From Nitrospira sp. (GTDB lineage: Bacteria; Nitrospirota; Nitrospiria; Nitrospirales; Nitrospiraceae): DNA of 8,266 nucleotides. The stretch covers positions 1 to 8,266 of the forward strand of contig JAICVE010000114.1 of NCBI GenBank assembly GCA_025935475.1, read 5' to 3'. Positions 6,296-8,266 of this stretch are shown piece by piece. The notes beneath the pieces are model-generated. The model worked only from the letters and a program-made list of their open reading frames with translations, made no database searches and was not told the origin of the DNA. Position 1 is the stretch's first letter; each line of letters opens with the position of its first letter. A program made the position numbers and the translations under genes.

Positions 6296-7669
6296 ATGCC
6301 CTATCAAAAGGCATGCGCCGTAAGCGCGCTGGTGATCATCGCGTTCCTGAGTGTCGGCCCATCGCTTTTCGCCGCCACCGCCACCGCTCCCACCACCTAT
6401 TCTGCCTATACGGGAACCGATGCTAAACGAATCCCGCACGCTCCGGCCCTCGGTCTGGCTAACTCGATCATCAATGATCCGATGTTCGGTTCGCGCATTC
6501 TGCGAGTGACCGATACCAATACCGCTAGCGGCAGTTCCTTGATTGCCGAATATGCTGGCTACTATCGGACGTGGAATGCGGATTCAACGGCGCTGAAGCT
6601 CATGAATTCCCACGGGATATCCTATTGGCTTGAGTTCAACTCCTCAAGTTTCAGGGTCGGTGATGGGTCTGCCCGGCCAAGCTTGCATCCCCTGAGCTTC
6701 AACTGGACATGGGAATGGTCCGCCGTTGATCCCGACATTATCTACTTTTTAAACGGGAACCAACTGGCGAAATTCAACAAAACCACGAATGTGGTCACTA
6801 ACCTCGGAGGTCCGCCTAACAGCGATCCGGTCACCTATCATGTCGCGGTTGTCGGGCCAGACACTTGGGTCTGTTCGGCGGCGGGACCCGGCACTCAGAA
6901 CACCTATACAAAGATTTATTGTCTCAATCCTAATAACACGTCGCAGAGCAAATTCATTGATGTCTTGAACAAGACCATCAATGGCATTGCCCAAAGCGAT
7001 CCTAACTGGCCGACCTCGGCTGCCGGCCAAACCATCGGTATTCATTCAATGTATGGCAGTGCAGGCGGCGCCTGGCTGGACGTGGATTTCCAGCAACATA
7101 GCTGGGGAGCCAATGGCGACTCTGTGCTCAATCTTTCGACCAATACTTGGTCGCTGGTGACGAATGCTGACAGCCGTTGGAACGGGCACTCGTCGATCGG
7201 CAACGGCAAATATGTCAATGGCTCAGGATCGATCAATGGGATGGACTCTCGAGGCGCTGTCCTTCGAAATCCGGATAACCTCATGGATGCCACGCAGTAC
7301 TTCTTTATCATGCAGCCCCCGTCGACCGCGGGATGGTATGACGGCGAACACACTTCGTGGTTCAATTCGTCAACGAATTCCCAAGCGCCCGTGCTGTTTT
7401 CGCGATATGACATCAGTAAGCACCCGAGCCCACTCACCTGGTATGGAGAGATCATTGCGGCGGCGACCGATGGCTCCAATAAGGTCTGGCGCTTCGCGCA
7501 CAATCACAATGGGGGCCTTGTCGGTTTCGCTGGCCAGTCCTTTGCGCAGATTTCAAATGACGGTCGCTGGGCGCTGTTTTCAAGCTACTGGGACGGCAAG
7601 CTGGGCGCAGCGGCGGGCGATTTTGGCTTTTCAACCCGCATCGATACATTCATCGTTGAGCTGAAATAA
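6296..7669 (+). CDS. Exported protein, probable beta-propeller fold
   Basis: 457 residues from ATG 6296, chosen because AAGGAGGTG lies 9 bases upstream and the protein then begins with a classical signal peptide: Lys at 5, hydrophobic core about 8-25 (VSALVIIAFLSVGPSLFA) and Ala-rich cleavage area at 26-30. The open frame runs further upstream, with an alternative ATG at 6206. The mature part is rich in Asn, Ser, Trp, Tyr and Gly with short beta-strand units such as DPDIIYFLNGNQLAKF (146-161) and ISNDGRWALFSS (419-430), resembling WD40-like/PD40 propeller blades. Histidines recur at loop-like places (H250, H298, H352, H402, H404), faintly recalling the metal-binding His cluster of PL22 oligogalacturonate lyases; that link is speculative. 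The mature chain has only two cysteines, C193 and C209, which could form a disulfide. The protein is periplasmic or secreted. Substrate or partner is unknown. Confidence 0.85.
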   Translation: MPYQKACAVSALVIIAFLSVGPSLFAATATAPTTYSAYTGTDAKRIPHAPALGLANSIINDPMFGSRILRVTDTNTASGSSLIAEYAGYYRTWNADSTALKLMNSHGISYWLEFNSSSFRVGDGSARPSLHPLSFNWTWEWSAVDPDIIYFLNGNQLAKFNKTTNVVTNLGGPPNSDPVTYHVAVVGPDTWVCSAAGPGTQNTYTKIYCLNPNNTSQSKFIDVLNKTINGIAQSDPNWPTSAAGQTIGIHSMYGSAGGAWLDVDFQQHSWGANGDSVLNLSTNTWSLVTNADSRWNGHSSIGNGKYVNGSGSINGMDSRGAVLRNPDNLMDATQYFFIMQPPSTAGWYDGEHTSWFNSSTNSQAPVLFSRYDISKHPSPLTWYGEIIAAATDGSNKVWRFAHNHNGGLVGFAGQSFAQISNDGRWALFSSYWDGKLGAAAGDFGFSTRIDTFIVELK

Positions 7670-7726
7670 CAGGCGACGGCGGCTCGTTCTCTGACTTAGC
7701 AAACATAACTAGAACACTTTTCTTGT

Positions 7727-7765
7727 CACAGGCTGCACATGAAGACGAGCAGCGCTTAGCCTGTG
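7727..7765. repeat. 8-bp inverted repeat, possible stem-loop
   Basis: CACAGGCT (7727-7734) and AGCCTGTG (7758-7765) are perfect reverse complements 23 bases apart, and a competing inner pair GCTGC/GCAGC (7732-7736, 7749-7753) shares bases with them. It lies 57 bases after the stop of the exported-protein gene and 58 bases before the next start. The absence of a T-run argues against a standard intrinsic terminator; it may be an RNA-processing or stability element, or a protein-binding site. Confidence 0.4.
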
Positions 7766-7823
7766 CAAAAGACTTGGTCTACCTGAAGAAAGCAGAGTTA
7801 GTGGACCCACCACCGGAGGCCGC

Positions 7824-8051
7824 ATGAGCGACAGCAAAGCCTCAGGCTATTCTGTACGGTGCAGAGCCAGACGGCCCTTTTCGTATCACGGCCACACGAT
7901 TGAACCAGGTGATGAGCTGAGTCTGCCTGTCCAAGAATTTGAACGATTGCGGCTCAAGCCCAAGCGGTATGTTGAGCACCTGTTAGAGAAAGACATTAGG
8001 GCGAGACTGTACTCCACGTATCGCCGTGGAGTGGAATGGACGTTTGAGTGA
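7824..8051 (+). CDS. Small protein of unknown function (75 aa)
   Basis: 75 residues, ATG at 7824 preceded by CCGGAGGCCGC (GGAGG 6 bases away). It is basic and has no signal peptide or membrane segment, so it is likely cytoplasmic. The middle reads FSYHGHTIEPGDELSLP followed by EFERLRL; a YxGxxxxPGDxL pattern is typical of small SH3-like or barrel folds, but I do not recognise the family. A single Cys (C13) is present. It stands 154 bases after the exported-protein gene and converges on the microprotein gene at 8110-8205. An 8-bp inverted repeat lies within its last codons. The good ribosome binding site and coherent composition make it a likely real gene; its function cannot be stated. Confidence 0.7.
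   Translation: MSDSKASGYSVRCRARRPFSYHGHTIEPGDELSLPVQEFERLRLKPKRYVEHLLEKDIRARLYSTYRRGVEWTFE
8011..8032. repeat. Inverted repeat inside the end of the 75-aa gene
   Basis: ACTCCACG (8011-8018) and CGTGGAGT (8025-8032) form a perfect 8-bp stem with a 6-base loop. It ends 19 bases before the end of the coding region. With only short weak T-stretches after it (TTTT at 8053-8056), it may be a weak transcription stop or an mRNA-stabilising hairpin. Confidence 0.4.
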
Positions 8052-8109
8052 TGTTTTGCGGGCGCACATGCCAGCGGATGCACTGATGTGGACAGGCTGG
8101 CTCTATGTT

Positions 8110-8205
8110 CTATTCCGTCAGAAACAAAGCCACCCAATACATCAATATGGCTGTGACAGAGGCGCCTATCATGTTCATGATCAAGAGCTCTGTTCGGTCT
8201 GCCAT
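8110..8205 (-). CDS. 31-residue membrane microprotein
   Basis: The minus strand carries GGAGGTGATAAC directly before an ATG (8203-8205), a near-complete match to the anti-Shine-Dalgarno of 16S rRNA with ideal spacing. The frame reads MADRTELLIMNMIGASVTAI, then LMYWVALFLTE, and stops at TAG (8110-8112). After a short charged N-terminus (D3, R4, E6), residues 7-29 are almost entirely hydrophobic and long enough for one membrane-spanning helix. The length and ribosome site fit bacterial single-pass small membrane proteins that modulate larger complexes. No family can be named. It faces the 75-aa gene tail to tail. A plus-strand frame covers the same bases but lacks a comparable start signal. Confidence 0.55.
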   Translation of the reverse strand: MADRTELLIMNMIGASVTAILMYWVALFLTE

Positions 8206-8209
8206 GTTA

Positions 8210-8218
8210 TCACCTCCG
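8210..8218 (-). promoter_or_regulatory. Strong Shine-Dalgarno of the microprotein
   Basis: Read on the minus strand, GGAGGTGAT matches nine bases of the sequence complementary to the 3' end of 16S rRNA, with the ATG a few bases further on. This is the main evidence that the 31-codon frame is translated. Confidence 0.6.
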
Positions 8219-8266
8219 ATTCGGTGGGAGATTAGATGGGGCATTTACCATGCTTGAATGTACCTA

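Noticed and set aside
8026..8235. A 69-codon plus-strand frame overlapping the 75-aa gene and the microprotein
   Set aside because: Its start lies inside the 75-aa gene with no ribosome site of its own; it is best explained as a shadow frame.
8234..8266. ATG at 8236 after GGGAG, possible start of a plus-strand gene leaving the window
   Set aside because: Only about ten codons are visible and the ribosome site is weak.
1..8266. CRISPR arrays, tRNA or rRNA genes, complete insertion sequences
   Set aside because: No regularly spaced repeats, cloverleaf or rRNA-like sequence, or intact transposase were seen on either strand.

Overview
The window is bacterial, with gene-dense DNA of moderate GC (mid-50s by eye) and strong GGAGG-type ribosome binding sites. 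The abundance of stand-alone receiver domains and receiver-kinase fusions resembles Nitrospira and related Nitrospirota. That placement is an inference from protein style and has not been tested by any search.

Layout. Bases 1-1002 (+) hold the 3' part of a zinc-independent quinone oxidoreductase of the MDR superfamily. After a gap of about 400 bases with no clear gene comes a minus-strand cluster covering 5587 down to 1404. In transcription order it encodes an H-NOX heme sensor (5030-5587), a soluble GAF histidine kinase (3588-5033), a DivK-like single-domain response regulator (3223-3591), a receiver-histidine kinase fusion (1956-3206), and a CheY-like receiver whose reading frame is broken near its end (1404-1806). 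The first three genes are joined by ATGA stop/start overlaps, and the fourth starts 16 bases after the third. This looks like one transcript encoding one signalling pathway.

The H-NOX protein has the proximal heme histidine (H102), P115 and the heme-propionate YxSxR motif (131-135). It has leucine (L140) where oxygen-binding homologues carry the distal tyrosine. By family knowledge it should be a nitric-oxide sensor that does not bind O2. The likely scheme is that NO on H-NOX modulates the GAF kinase, whose phosphoryl group passes to the DivK-like receiver and possibly on to the receiver of the second kinase. No DNA-binding, cyclic-di-GMP or other output domain is encoded here, so the output must lie elsewhere or act by protein-protein contact.

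The region 5588-6295 between the divergent genes has no convincing gene but contains a palindrome and short repeats. A plus-strand gene (6296-7669) encodes an exported, His-rich, probably beta-propeller protein. It is followed by an 8-bp inverted repeat, a 75-residue protein of unknown function (7824-8051), and, on the minus strand, a 31-residue single-membrane-segment microprotein (8110-8205) behind a near-perfect Shine-Dalgarno.

The most interesting content is the five-gene H-NOX multi-kinase relay. Next are its decayed last receiver, the microprotein and the exported propeller-like protein.
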